Of a stretch of DNA of 64,000 nucleotides, positions 30,979 through 42,564 are shown one piece after another. The translations under genes and the position numbers were made by a program. The notes under the pieces were generated by a model. It had not been told where the DNA came from, did not search any database, and worked only from the letters and a program-made list of their open reading frames with translations. The stretch covers positions 35,213,108 through 35,277,107 of the forward strand of contig OY754467.1 in the NCBI GenBank assembly GCA_963575645.1. The letters are read 5' to 3'. This stretch comes from Xanthostigma xanthostigma (taxonomy: Eukaryota > Arthropoda > Insecta > Raphidioptera > Raphidiidae). How positions within the stretch are numbered: position 1 is the stretch's first letter; each line of letters starts with the position of its first letter.

Positions 30979-33044
30979 TGGATAAGCATAGTTATTTAAC
31001 CCTCTTACTTTGAGGGAATAACAATTAAGTATGGCTTCACCCCACAAATGCATCGACTGCGAATTTTAATTCATGAGAACCTTTTCTAGATTTTGAAATG
31101 AATGGTAGTAAAGATCTAATTATTGACCTTTTAATAAATTTAAAAATAACAATAAAATTTGATTAAATCAAGACAAATCTAAATATATCTGATCACACAA
31201 CAAACTTTGCACCAGCAACAATTGATTTATTTCCAAATCATAACTTGATTTGAGTTTTCTTTTTAATGGTAATACTTTTGACTTTGACAGATATTGCTAC
31301 ATTTCTATTCCGAATGCGTTTTGAAGCACTACATTTATCATTCTTTCATCACTTAAGGATACGTCTAATTCAAAAGGTCAGTATTACACCACTGGACCAA
31401 AAAAGAACATGATGAGTGGTTTAGGTTACATCTAGGTAAACATTTAATTTAATACCAGACTTTTAATTAAAACATAAAATTTAAGTAAATTATACCGTAA
31501 GGGACAACATACTCATAAGTCTAGCGCCACTGGCTATTGGAGACAATTAAAAAACGTAATATTAAATTATGGGATGGAATACTTATACATTATGTTACAT
31601 ATTACAAGTAAATAACAGAGTTTTGTATTCTGAATTAGATACAGGGCCACCCATGGAGGTAACCGTAACTGTATGCACAAGGAGGTAACAAACAACATGT
31701 ATGTAACTCTAATTGTTGTTATGATACAGAGATAAATAATAGATCGTGTTAACACAACGCGGCCAGACCACTGTTCAAATAAACAAATGGAAACTGCTTT
31801 TTTGATGACGTTTATTTAGTTCAAGTCTATTGTTGTGGTAAGTCAAATGTAAATAATAACATATAATTATTAATGAATGGGTCGTTCAACTATACTTCAT
31901 CAATAGTTTTCAGAGTGCAATATCTGGGGATGTTTTTTTTTTGTTGACACTTTTCAGTTTAGTATAAAAGGGCTATTTCTTTTTCCATTTGGATAGAGTG
32001 TTGACCAGTTCCAACCCACCACAATTGAACCAGTAGTCGTGCCTAAATAAAGCTTGATAATAAATTACTGAACTTACATTTAAGATATATGATGTTGAGT
32101 TCCAAATAAAATTTTGATAAATTTTTCAAGATTCTTTCCGACACCTAGTGTCTGGAAACTGCACCAGCCATTTTAAAAAGAGTTTTTTTTTATGACTTTC
32201 TTCAGTAATCTTAGGCAATTATCAAATAAGGTCTTCCCCCAAAAATGCATCCACTCACAAAACTATTGTTCATCTTATTCTGATTGTCTATCATTTTATA
32301 GTGTGCACTTTATACACATTAACTCACGTATGTCTCAATACTGTAGAAAATTTCAAAAAAATCAGATAAAACGATTAACAAAAATTCTCAAAAAATTATA
32401 TTTATTACAATAACCAATCGCGTATACATTTTAATAAATTCTGACAGCTTTTTACAAAAATATCTACGAATTTATATCGTATTGCGTAATATTACGTCAT
32501 TAAGTTTGGTGTTATAAACAGGTCAGTTTCAAAATGTAGATTAAGTGGATTGCCCACAATACTATACTAAAGGCACATAACCTCAAAAATCATAAAAATA
32601 CAACTGCTAAAATAATTAGTGTACTGATTTAAAAATAATTTTTTATTTACGACTGTTTCACTGGTAAACGTTTTTATGACTAATCGATAATTCAAAATGG
32701 CATTTAATTGATTTTTCATTAGTATTTAATTTTTTATTCTTTATGCAACTATAAAATTTTATTGCGCGATAATAAGCAGGTATCCAACTGTAGAAGTCCA
32801 CAAACTGCCGATTTTTTTGCAGTCCGTGTCGAATTCATGAAAAAATAGCAGTACCTAACAAAAAAAAATTAAATATAACAATTTGTCGAAATCTGCATTT
32901 TTATTTTACCACAATGACACTGAGTTGCCGAGTATCTATAATCTAATCTAGTTGATTATGCCCCGAAAATCTCGGATTTCATATACCTATAGACACTTTT
33001 ATGAACCCCTGTATTTTAATCCAAATTTTAAATCTAGATATAAA
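30979..33044. other. Two kilobases without recognised features
   Basis: AT-rich and free of the window's repeat families as far as I can see. No exon with paired splice signals was found. Likely old intronic or intergenic DNA. Confidence 0.4.
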
Positions 33045-33225
33045 TACGGGAAGGAAAACAGTTTCGGTACCGATTTGAGTGTTTTAAATCACACACATTG
33101 TGATGAAATATACATCGTTCTTTTGAGGGGAAGTACACAATATATATTTCATCACGATGTGTGCGAATTAACACACTTAAATCGGTACTACAACTATGTT
33201 TCATCGCGTATCTATATAATGGTAT
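33045..33225. mobile_element. Palindromic MITE, copy 1
   Basis: Arms 33066-33112 and 33143-33188 pair ('ggtaccgatttgagtg' with 'cacttaaatcggtac'; 'cattgtgatgaaatata' with 'tatatttcatcacgatg'). The loop holds 'tgaggggaagt'. A related copy lies at 41.3 kb. Confidence 0.75.
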
Positions 33226-33867
33226 AAAACAGGGCAGTCCATTTTCAGGAGAAATCTATATAAGAAGTAAGAACCTGAATAACGTTCAAACTTCAATATT
33301 TAATGAATTACGGGCTACGGCCACTTGGAATCACACTATTCTAAGTTGCCAGAGCATCTACAGTAGGCTGACTAAAATATCAATTTGCAAGATGACGTCA
33401 GAAAACCTGGTCATTCACATTATATATTAAAAATAACAATTTTCCATTTGGTTCCGCTGTCTTAAAATAATCCAATAACTTATATATACGTTTTTTGCTT
33501 CATTATATGTATTATTTTTTTTAAATCTACAACAAAAATTATCTATGAATATTCCGAGTTGATTGAACTTCGGTTATAACAGATGTACTACACTGTACCG
33601 TGATCTAACCTTGACCTCAAGATCAGAAACACAACGGTCAAAATATATGTTCATTTTTTTTACAAATTTTTAACAACAATATTATACGTAATTATGAAAA
33701 TTAAATTGCTTTTGCACGCTAATTGCAGAATGAATAAAAAAATGGAGGTCGAAGATGTTCATTGTAGTGCTAAAAATAAATTAATAACCTCACATTAAAG
33801 AAGACCCAAACTTTTAACATTTCTAAATCAAATTAATAATCCGAGTTTCGTACGATGAAAAGTTACA
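33226..33867. other. No recognised feature
   Basis: AT-rich spacer with nothing recognised. Confidence 0.4.
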
Positions 33868-34081
33868 ATATTATAAAAAGGTAAAGTTTGTAAGTTTGGA
33901 TGTAGGAGGCAATCTCCAAAGCTACTCTTCCGATTTCAAAACTTTTTTCAGCAATATTTAGAACAGACCTTCAGGATGGTGTTAAAATAAAAGCGATTTT
34001 CGCGGAGACCGATTCTGCAGCGTAAGCCGACGAAAAAACGATGGCAATCTACAAATTCGAGTGAAGCCGGACCAGGCCGCT
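33868..34081 (-). repeat. Family B repeat, copy
   Basis: Runs from 'tataaaaaggtaaagtttg' to 'agccggaccaggccgct'. A short internal deletion removes the 'tggacata..tataatcg' segment. Confidence 0.75.
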
Positions 34082-34183
34082 ATAAACTACAAAATAAGAA
34101 ATCTATCAAAAATTACTCAAAATCTTTTCAGCATAATAAAAAAGCGTAACCCCAAATGAAAAATAAATTTGGCTTCCATTTAA

Positions 34184-34276
34184 TTAATAGCAATGGGTGA
34201 ATGAAGGAATTTTAAGACATTAGGAAAAGGTAGGCAAATTTTGAGTATAGAAGTTTGACATGTAATCGGCCATGGT
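34184..34276 (-). repeat. SINE fragment
   Basis: Only the central body of the SINE ('gaatgaaggaattttaagac', 'gtttgacatgtaatcggcca'). Neither the tRNA-like head nor the tail is present. Confidence 0.7.
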
Positions 34277-35298
34277 CTGTGCAAAGGAAAATAGCTTCAA
34301 TGTAACGTAGGATAATTTTTTTTTAACTTTTTTTGTAGAAATGACAGATAATTTAATAAAAACTCGTATTTGCATCGAAATTTTGAATCTAAAAAATTTA
34401 AACTTTTGAACATGGTACTCAATCAAAAAAAAAAAATCCTACACCACATTGTAGATAATATTATAAAAAATAAGTGTCGTAAATTTTACCAAATCGGTTG
34501 AGTAGATCTTGAGATATCGTGTACACCGTTTTGAAAAATGTATAGTTTCGAGAAAAACACAAAAGAAAAAACTGATTGAATGCTCTATGACTAATTTGAA
34601 CTTGTTATTGCTATAAACTCGGTATAGTCTGAATTTTGGAACAGTTAAACGCTTAAAATATTCTCAAAGGTATAAACAATTCATCTACACCCTAAAAAAA
34701 ATCGATTTTTTCAAAATCACAAGGTGGCGTAGCTCCTTAAACCCGAAATCTTTTTTATCAAACTAACTAAATTTCCATAGTTCAATTCCACATTTTCAGA
34801 ACACTTGCCAAATTTACAAGGTTGTTACTAAAATAGGCAAGGTTTGGTTATGTCATTCCTAACTGTTTTACGTAATTCATGAAGCATAATAATCAGGAAA
34901 ATCCAATTATAGCAATTATATTACAGTACTTGATTTAATTGCACATTGAGGCCATTCGGCGCGACAAACCGCGGAGAGCAACTTTTATTACATTTAAATA
35001 TAAACATTTGACCTTGACTAATTGCTGTCAGTTTTTAATTTCGATGCTCGTTTATCATCAGCTTTTGATTAATTGAAATAATATGATGGATTAAAACAAA
35101 TACACCCACACAACACGCGTTATTGTATAACAATAATGTGTTCATAAATAAGGTTGCCTACAAATCGTTTCATTTGTTTTGGGTCAAGTTAATGATTGAA
35201 TCTTTAAAACCAGATGAACAGGAGGACAAATAAACTTTATTCAAAATTTAAAACAAGAAACGAATATCTCTTTCAACTTGGTGTATCCCAAACAGTAA
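34277..35298. other. No recognised feature
   Basis: AT-rich. The part 34300-34740 has repeat-like wording (e.g. 'accaaatcggttgagtagat'), but I find no second copy in the window. Confidence 0.4.
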
Positions 35299-35762
35299 GG
35301 CCGGCTATACGCGGACACACGAGGCTAGAAACACTGCTTGGACTTCTGCTGGCCGGTAGGCTGGGTACAAAGTTGGAAATGACGTCACTTGGGCTCGCCT
35401 GCTAGCTCACAAGATAGGTTTTAAAATTAGAACTGGGGTTATTCTTCTTGCTATGTCCGCTGCTAGGTATGAGCAAGAACCAATCATGAAGCAGTATCTT
35501 GTCACGTGGGCGACTTGAACAAACTCCCACAAACAAACACTATGCCATAGTGTGTGTTCTTCACAGAGACAATAAACAAGCACTTTTGTTACCGTTCTTA
35601 CTATCACTGCGCGCGTACCGAATCTACCTGCAGAGTAAGCTTATACAGACGTCTCGTGTGAAGCGAGCACATAATAGCAATTAAGAAAACCAGCGCTAAA
35701 AAACTAGCAGTGAAATCTAGCAAGGAACTTAACAGCAAATCCAGACCCGTGTGCAGCGGACT
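35299..35762 (+). mobile_element. Family H MITE, near full length
   Basis: Left end ggccggctatacgcggacac, then 'acgaggctag'. The right end 'gtgtgcagcggact' is its imperfect inverse. TAA precedes and TTA follows, consistent with PIF/Harbinger target choice though not an exact duplication. About 464 bp. Open frames on both strands are non-genic. Confidence 0.75.
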
Positions 35763-35914
35763 TTAGTTGTTGAACAATATCCAAGAACCGCTCATCAAGC
35801 AATCACAGTCACTAGCTCGAGCAGACATATACAACCGCTCGAGCTGCTCGCTTCAATTCTGATGCAATATTTTGAGGAAAAAGTATAATAATAAATAATA
35901 AATTCCTTTAACTT
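35763..35914. other. Spacer with repeated 'ctcgagc' motifs
   Basis: 'accgctcgagc' here and 'gctcgagcggt' at 36268 form a weak inverted pair around the RTE fragment, possibly an old TIR element into which the LINE end inserted. Confidence 0.3.
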
Positions 35915-36076
35915 CTAAGTGGAGCATAGGGCCTCTACGAAATTTTTAAATCTAGTCCTATCTTTAGCCATATGTTTGACTTGAAGCCAGGTAGTTCCTT
36001 GTTCCATAACTTCTTCACGAACAGTTCTTCTCCAGGATATTTTTGGTCTGCCTCTTTTTCGGTATCCCTGTGGGTA
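35915..36076 (-). pseudogene. RTE-like LINE 3' end fragment
   Basis: Minus strand reads YPQGYRKRGRPKISWRRTVR, then EEVMEQGTTWLQ and HMAKDRTRFKNFVEALC to a TAG at 35915-35917. It is the same element as at 24 kb but with both Trp codons intact and no internal stop, so a younger or better kept copy. An ATT/AAT tail lies at 35888-35905. Extreme 5' truncation. Confidence 0.85.
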
Positions 36077-37227
36077 TAGCCGTTGCTAATTTGCTCATGC
36101 GTAGACGGCGTAAGTAACAGAGAAAATGCTGCGTTCTTCTATTTTACAATTAAGAGAACAACATAATATATCGGATTGCCTTGATAACCATGCTTACGAG
36201 CAATCAGTATATCTATAATATAAAACTGAATGACGAAATTTTGCCATGCTGTCGACTTTGCTGACTGCTCGAGCGGTCGTGTGTAATATTTTCTACGAAA
36301 TTTGTTGTTCTTCGATGCTTGAAGCAGTCAGTTTCAATACGAGCTGCCTACAAATTTCCTTAAAAAATGAAGGTTTCACATCATCAATGTGATAAAAATT
36401 CGGCGCCATTCCCCTAAAGGACATCACTGTTAAATAATAAATTACAACAGCATGTAATTTACACAAGGTTTGCCATTCGCAGTCATATGTTTGTAAATAT
36501 AAATAATAAAAAAAGCAAGTGACGCCTACAACAATAAAGATAGACGTCTGAATGTAGTAACATTTCGGCTGTTATGTTTTCACTCCACATATGGTCCATA
36601 TTGACAGCGAACCGTTTGAATTAAATAATATTTATTTGTATTCTATTCTTGTATCAGATTTTGACCTCGGAAACTAATATATTCATGCAAAAAAAATAAC
36701 AGGCAAACAGAATAAAATGTAATTGAATTTCGGGGACAAATAATGCAGATTTTCAGTGTGTAGAGAATTTAGACTGAACAATCGAAATCTGAATCTAAGT
36801 TTAGTGACATAAATATAATAGCTTTGTGTGAGTCAGTTGTCAATTGTTTTGCTTTAAAAATAACAGTGTTTTTGGCGGTCAAGTTTAATTAATGTAGTTC
36901 CTTATTTAGTCAACACAATATAAATATGGCATCGTGTTTCATGCCAAGATGATATTCGTTACTATGTCAAGTGCAACATTCATATATACCATTATTTGAT
37001 TAATTACATTTTTGCCAAAATAATTATGACCCCTACTAAATCTTATTTAAATGGAATAATAAACAGGGTCAAATATTCTAATTTAACACTTCTCTTGTTA
37101 TAAAACAGACCCCATAAATTTAAAAACTTGACATAATCGGGTTGCAATTTTCATAGCAAAAAATGTAGTACAAAAAAAAATAAATTTTTTCACATCCCCT
37201 ATAAAATAGCTGCTTTTCATGTCCCTA
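36077..37227. other. No recognised feature
   Basis: AT-rich interval. No gene or family match apart from the weak inverted motif at about 36268. Confidence 0.4.
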
Positions 37228-37568
37228 TCCTAGTGGTAGTAAAATGGCCCTACTGCTATGAACTAAAACAAATAAATGGTATCTTAGCCATATATTTAAT
37301 ACCTTCTATATTGCTAGCAAAGATCGGTAGAAAGACGGTGCAGACATATATACGTCTGTCTCACTTATTATACTCTGAGTCTCATGCGCATGTCCGTGAA
37401 TATATGCGCGTCAGTTGCACCGTCAGTTTGCACATGGAACTAAGCTGTGAAAGCCCCAATGCAGATGCAACACTTGCGCACAACGGGTCAAGTAAAAAGA
37501 AAGAGATAGAAAACAGTAATTTGCTGTCTCACTTCATGGGCCACGCTTCAACTTACGGCCACTAGCAA
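37228..37568. mobile_element. Possible TIR element
   Basis: 'cctagtggtagtaaaatggccc' -type left end and 'gggcca...ttacggccactag' right end are imperfect inverted copies about 340 bp apart. A 110-codon plus frame (37233-37565) fills it but shows no domain I know, so I do not call a gene. Confidence 0.35.
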
Positions 37569-38024
37569 TAAAGAAGTTATTAAATATATGATCTCAGCAG
37601 TAATTTACAAAAGCGACCTGTCAGTTGCCATTTAACACTGTAAGAGGAATAGAGATAGCAAAGCAGGTATAGTTTCCGTGAACAACCCAAACAGATTGCA
37701 AATGGCTATACACATACAGCTGTCCAAAATATTAGAGATCATTTTGTGTGTACGTACCGTCTATAAAATATAGGAGGTACGTGCAAAAAATGTAGTATGT
37801 ATCTCGAACGAACTGTCTGACTATTAACTAGTTATTCCATAATGTCACAACTCACACATAATAACCGCTTTTACGTTCTTGAAACGCAAACCACTATTAT
37901 TAAAATAGTTATGTCCATTATTTATTTTCCCATTAATTTGTACATAAACTACTATTTTTGCAAATGCATATAGGTATATTAAATAAAATACACACCTGTC
38001 ATACGTATAAAAACATATTTAAAT
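37569..38024. other. Spacer holding a fragment shared with 47.7 kb
   Basis: 37742-37826 shares 'tataggaggtacgt(g/t)caaaaaatgt', 'gtatgtatctcgaacg' and the inverted 'tgtgtgtacg' with 47704-47830. Probably decayed copies of one TIR element. Confidence 0.45.
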
Positions 38025-38410
38025 ACTGGCGGTCCAGTCTGACTTCACCCGAATTTGTAGAAGTGGGGAATGATACCTATTAGTTTAGGTCAAAAATCAC
38101 TTTTCAAAAATTTTACAATATCTTTCCGTTTTGAGGTTCCCGAATCCAAAAAACATATTTTTGGAACAACTATATGCGTCTGTTAGTCTGTGAACACGAT
38201 ACAGGTCAAACGGATGAACGGATTGAAACTAAATTTTGGGAGGATGTTTGGTATGCAAATATGAAGAGCTCTATTGTTTTTGGGAAAAATCGACGCATGC
38301 GCAGAAGAGATATATGCTATAACGGTGTTTTTATATAATAATCTAAATATTGGCGAAAAAGTTTTTGAAATCGGATGAGTAGTTTCGGAGATAACTGTAT
38401 AGAACCACCC
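38025..38410 (-). repeat. Composite family A/B repeat
   Basis: A family B terminus (actggcggtcc...) is joined to reversed family A ('ggaggatgtttggtatgcaa', 'gcgcagaagagatatatgc'), then a piece of B ('tcggatgagtagtttcggag'). It confirms the association of A and B. Confidence 0.7.
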
Positions 38411-38793
38411 CTTATTAGAAAACATAGACTTGCCCGAACTAAAAATGGTTTGTGCGCAGGTTTATGGTACTCTCTTCTTTAAAATAATTTACCTATACAT
38501 CCAAATTTACAAAATTTACCTTTTTATAATTTTAGTATAGAAGTATAGATACAAAGCTAAATTATTTAGAAGTTAAGAAATGTCAGACGAAACCATTATA
38601 TTTCGTTTAAAAACACGGTTTGATTCAACATCTCTACGGAATCAGAAGTATTACAAGAACATAAAACATTTCCGTACCAAATATCTATCTCAAAAAGATG
38701 TTAATTACCGTTACTTAAATATTTGATTTCTCTTGAATGGTCTTCATTGTTTACAAATAAATAATAGCCCATAAATGTGCATTACAAACTCGT
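38411..38793. other. No recognised feature
   Basis: AT-rich spacer. Confidence 0.4.
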
Positions 38794-38801
38794 ATTATAT
38801 T

Positions 38802-39338
38802 TAGTGATGTGCCGGATCGTTAAAAATGCATATCCGCGGATACGGATCTGAATACGGATATTTGGTTTCAAGATCCGCGGATACGGATCTTAACTTTCTT
38901 AGAGTCCGCGGCGGTAAATATTGCACATCGACCTTTGGAAAGAGACTATCTGTTATGGGAAAAAGTTATTGACTTCTTTAAGAGTTAACTCTCATAACAG
39001 ATTGTCTCTTTCCAAAGATCGATGTGCAATATCTCATTATAAAGATAGTTTTTTATTAGTACCTTTGAATTATGTACTATTGGTATGGTACTCACTACGA
39101 TAAATTTCTGCAATATAAAAGTGCCAAATACGATTTTAAGAAATAAAAAATAATCTGAATGGAATTTAACAGTTTTTCATTATTACCTAATCATCTATGT
39201 ATATAAAATTTCATCTATGAGTTGAAAATTAATAAGGTAAAAGATCCGTAAAAGATCCGCCATAAAACTAACGGATACGGATACGGATCTTGTTTCTCCC
39301 TCAAAGCTCCGCGGATACGGATATCCGGCACATCACTA
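38802..39338. mobile_element. hAT-type MITE with 8-bp duplication
   Basis: Ends tagtgatgtgccgga / tccggcacatcacta. Flanks attatatt (38794-38801) and attatact (39339-39346) match at 7 of 8. 'ccgcggatacggat' motifs are repeated near both ends, and 'agatccg' also recurs. A second hairpin lies inside. Confidence 0.88.
38923..39020. repeat. Hairpin nested in the hAT MITE
   Basis: 'attgcacatcgacctttgga' ... 'gactatctgttatg' pairs with 'cataacagattgtc' ... 'tccaaagatcgatgtgcaat'. The loop is about 25 bp. Likely a tiny MITE inside the larger one. Confidence 0.75.
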
Positions 39339-39552
39339 ATTATACTCAATAATTAATATATAGAAATGTGAGTAAAAAGCAAACTGTTTTCTTCAAGTCA
39401 TTAACATTTTTAGCAAATGAAATATAACCCCTTTTAATAATGTACCTTCAGTTTTCCTAGCGCAACAGCTACTTATCAAGCTTTTTTTAAATATTAGACA
39501 ACTTACACAACTTATATTATTTTCATTTTTTTAATGTGGTTCGTCTCTTTTA

Positions 39553-40257
39553 AGGCCCCCATACACCTCGTTCTTTTTTGGCAGTTTTCATCGTCACGAT
39601 AAAACACGTCGGTCAAAACCGAAGTGTATGGGCAAAAACTGTCGATGAAACACGGCAGTTTTTTTATCTGCCGAAGCTTGATTTTAAACACGACGTGTTT
39701 GCTGGTTGTCGTTTTAAATCGTAATGTGTGGCGCTTTCCGATAGAATCGACGTGTTTATTCAGTGGTGCGACGTACAGCAAATAAGTCATATTAATTAAA
39801 TGATTGTAATTAGTTTGAGTATTGATTTATATTTTAACCGTTTTAGTGCTAAGCAATTTTGACAAAAATAAATGAAAATTGCTATAAACATATTGATTAA
39901 TTTAGAGGAAAAAATAATGGTGTCAAATAAAACACTCTAATTTAGACTAATATCAATCAATTTTATTAATTATTTTTGCATTATATTGTTTATTAATGTT
40001 TATTAAACATAAAATAATATCAATATTATTGTATTTTCCATCAAAGCAGATCGTATTAATGATGCCACGACTTCAGAAAAACTGAACGAATTACGAAACT
40101 ACGCCTCTGTGTTTAAATTAACCGTACAGTTTTACCAGTGCGGTTAAAACTGCCATAAAAGAACGAGGTGTATGGGGATGGCCGTTGTTCGTGTTTAACC
40201 GTACAGTTTTACCCGGCGGTTAAAACTGCCAAAAAAGAACGAGGTGTATGGGGGCCA
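39553..40257. mobile_element. PIF/Harbinger-type element, TTA duplication
   Basis: Inverted ends 'ggcccccatacacctcgttc' / 'gaacgaggtgtatgggggcc' are flanked by TTA (39550-39552, 40258-40260). The right terminal region is duplicated in tandem (40118-40182 and 40193-40256, both ending 'gaacgaggtgtatgggg'). No transposase motif was found. The 92-codon minus frame over the left end is non-genic. Confidence 0.85.
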
Positions 40258-40581
40258 TTACAGAATTTCAAGATTATTATGTCATCAAAACTACAAGTTT
40301 TAAGAGTTGCAAGATTTTTTTTACAAATGTGATAAAAATGTAAACTTCAACAAAAAATTATTTCTTATTTGATTAATTTGTCTAAACTATAAATAACAAC
40401 TGCATAATATTATAATCCATCTGATACATTAAGTTCTGAAAGACAATTAACCGTACCTTTTATATACATAATAAAATATGCTTCTGGCAGAATTAATTAC
40501 TGTAATAATTAACACAAATCCATAAAAGCCAGATTTACACTGGAAAAAATCTTTGTCAGTCACATCTAACGATTCCAGTTA

Positions 40582-41085
40582 TGCCCGGTTTACATTATTC
40601 CAGTCCAGCGATCCACTGGACTGGATCGCTGGACTGGATTCGTTGTCTACATTATTCCAGTCATTTAGAAGCCGTTTTCATTGTAAACACTACAGTGACA
40701 ATGATTTCAAAAAGAGATCAGTTTCGAAAATGTTTCAAACGTGCTCACAAGAAGTTATTAATGAGGTTGATAATGAACTAAGAAAAAAGGAACGGATGTG
40801 GGTGAGAAATTGGATCAGCGAAAGAGATCAAAAAGGAGTGTCAGTAATGCTTTTGCAACAACTGAAGGTAGAGATCCCAATGAATATAGACTGGCACTGG
40901 ATTGGCCGTCTACATTATTCCAGTTGCACTGGATTGATCGCACTGGATTCAAAAGTAGACCGCGAATCCAGTTACTGGACTGGAACGCTTACTGGATCCA
41001 GTGCATTCCAGTGAGGGTTTACATTATTCCAGTTGCAATCCAGCACTGGACTGGATCGCTGGACTGGAATAATGTAAACCGGGCA
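40582..41085 (+). mobile_element. PIF/Harbinger element with transposase start, TTA duplication
   Basis: Ends tgcccggtttacattattcc / ggaataatgtaaaccgggca with TTA at 40579-40581 and 41086-41088. Tandem 'ctggatcgctggactgga' units lie inside both ends. It carries the beginning of a Harbinger transposase gene but not the catalytic domain. Confidence 0.9.
40730..40906 (+). pseudogene. Harbinger transposase N-terminal fragment
   Basis: The open frame reads MFQTCSQEVINEVDNELRKK then ERMWVRNWISERDQKG and a LLQQLKVE stretch. The W-VR-W---R---G---LL-EL pattern is the conserved start of HARBI1-like transposases. The frame continues out to 41014 only through the terminal-repeat sequence. Different subfamily from the 12.8-kb remnant. 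Confidence 0.7.
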
Positions 41086-41299
41086 TTACACTGTTATTTG
41101 TAGCTGGAACCAATTTTCTGCACTGATCTTTTCATTTCAATCTGACTTTGTAATATTTCATTCTTGGAATGTTTGGGGAGTCCACTCACAAATTTACTGC
41201 AGCCCCCTAATGTTCCGTGTTTTACTTAATAATTATAATAACTGGTGGTCGCCAAATGGTCCATTAATTTTTAAATTTGAACGTTATTGAGTTTTTCTT

Positions 41300-41483
41300 T
41301 GTCATTATATAGATTAATTGTCCCGAAATCGATTTTACCTTTGTTAATCCGTACACATCGCGATAAAACATATATTGTGCACTTCCCCTCATTAAAACGA
41401 AGAGAACGATGAATGTTTCATCAAAATGTGTGCGACCTAACATACTCAAATCGGTACCACATTTTTTTTTACTCCCGTATTTA
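41300..41483. mobile_element. Palindromic MITE, copy 2
   Basis: Related to 33.05-33.22 kb: 'gtacacatcgcgataaaaca', 'cacttcccctca', 'gatgaatgtttcatcaaaat' and 'actcaaatcggtacc'. It directly abuts the pogo MITE at 41484. Confidence 0.65.
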
Positions 41484-41987
41484 CAGTGTAAACTCCATTT
41501 AACGTTACTCGATAGAACGACAAACTCCTTAAAACGTCGAAATTACTTACCTCTAGTTGTTTATCTTGTTGCTCATACAATGATACACTCTAAATAACGA
41601 CAACAATAAACAATACTTTTTGATATTTTCTTGCTTTGTTATCGGCATCATGCGTACCGAAAATTCTAAGAAATTCGTTCTTTTGTTTGTTGGGATTATC
41701 TTTCACATGCTTAGCTCAGCTGCTTATCGATAAGTTATCATATTCTTATTTGCCCACAAACTTGCCAACTATGAACATGGCGATTAAAAGAAAATCTTTG
41801 TGCGTTGACGAAAAATTTTTATTAATACGCGCAATAGAGGCGGGAGAAAAGATAAGTGATGTTGGAAGACGCTTTGGATTAAATACATATTATTGTAAAA
41901 AAATATTAATGCATTATTTCTTCTCTCCGTTTAACGACAAGTCTCAATAACGCCACACAGTGCACAGTCCATATTGAGTTTACACTG
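41484..41987 (+). mobile_element. pogo/Tigger-type MITE, copy 2 (complete ends)
   Basis: Ends CAGTGTAAACTC / GAGTTTACACTG. TA lies to the left, while the right flank has mutated to CA. It includes the conserved 'gcatcatgcgtaccg' and 'agctgcttatcgataagtta' stretches and keeps the longest version of the transposase N-terminus in this window. Confidence 0.88.
41771..41950 (+). pseudogene. pogo transposase CENP-B-type N-terminal domain remnant
   Basis: Starts at ATG 41771. MAIKRKSLCVDEKFLL and then IRAIEAGEKISDVGRRFGLN match the first helix-turn-helix of the CENP-B/pogo DNA-binding domain (basic start, L-EK---I-AIE-G-K--DV-R-FG). The expected STVS recognition segment is replaced by TYYCKKILMHY, and the frame ends at a stop 10 codons later. 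No second HTH or DDE domain. Confidence 0.75.
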
Positions 41988-42510
41988 CATATAGATAAAA
42001 AATCAATTCGGCTGTTTTGAGTCCCGAAAAAGCAGATAACATTTTTTTATATTTAACAAATGGCTTTGCCTGCTTATAGGCTTTCAGCCATTCACAAACC
42101 GAATTTATTAATCAATAAATCAAAACAAATTTCAAGTTGAGAAAACTTTAATGAGAATTTCCTGTCATCGTGTAAATCTATCTTTGGCGCATTTCACATA
42201 CACTGCGACAACTCAAGGACTAAACTGCAGTCAAAGACTTGCACATGTCATATGAATTATGACAAGATATTACATATTACATAATGCCTAGCATAACAGT
42301 AAACATTACGTGTAAAAATAGCATGCATGTTATTTATTAAAAGCCGTTTAAACTTTATTCATTCACCAAATATTATAATTCATTCTTGTATTTAAGTAAT
42401 AATTTTACTTTCACAATTTATTATATTTATTATACATTGTTAGGCTGAACGTTTAATTAATTATTATGTAGAACTTCGCAATAAACTGCTGGGCAGTTTG
42501 ATTTTACTAG
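41988..42510. other. No recognised feature
   Basis: AT-rich spacer. Confidence 0.4.
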
Positions 42511-42564
42511 ATACTAGCGGACCCGGTAGGCAGACGATGTCCTGGCACAGACCTTAGCAAAAAC
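42511..42564 (+). repeat. Retroelement-like terminal fragment
   Basis: 'actagcggacccggtaggca' plus 'gacgatgtcctggcacagac' is a terminus of the widespread arthropod 'gacccgg..gacgttgtcctg' type. It is cut off by the pogo element that follows. Confidence 0.55.

Noticed and set aside
37233..37565. 110-codon open frame on the plus strand
   Set aside because: No domain is recognised, and it lies within a possible TIR element. Not enough to call a gene.
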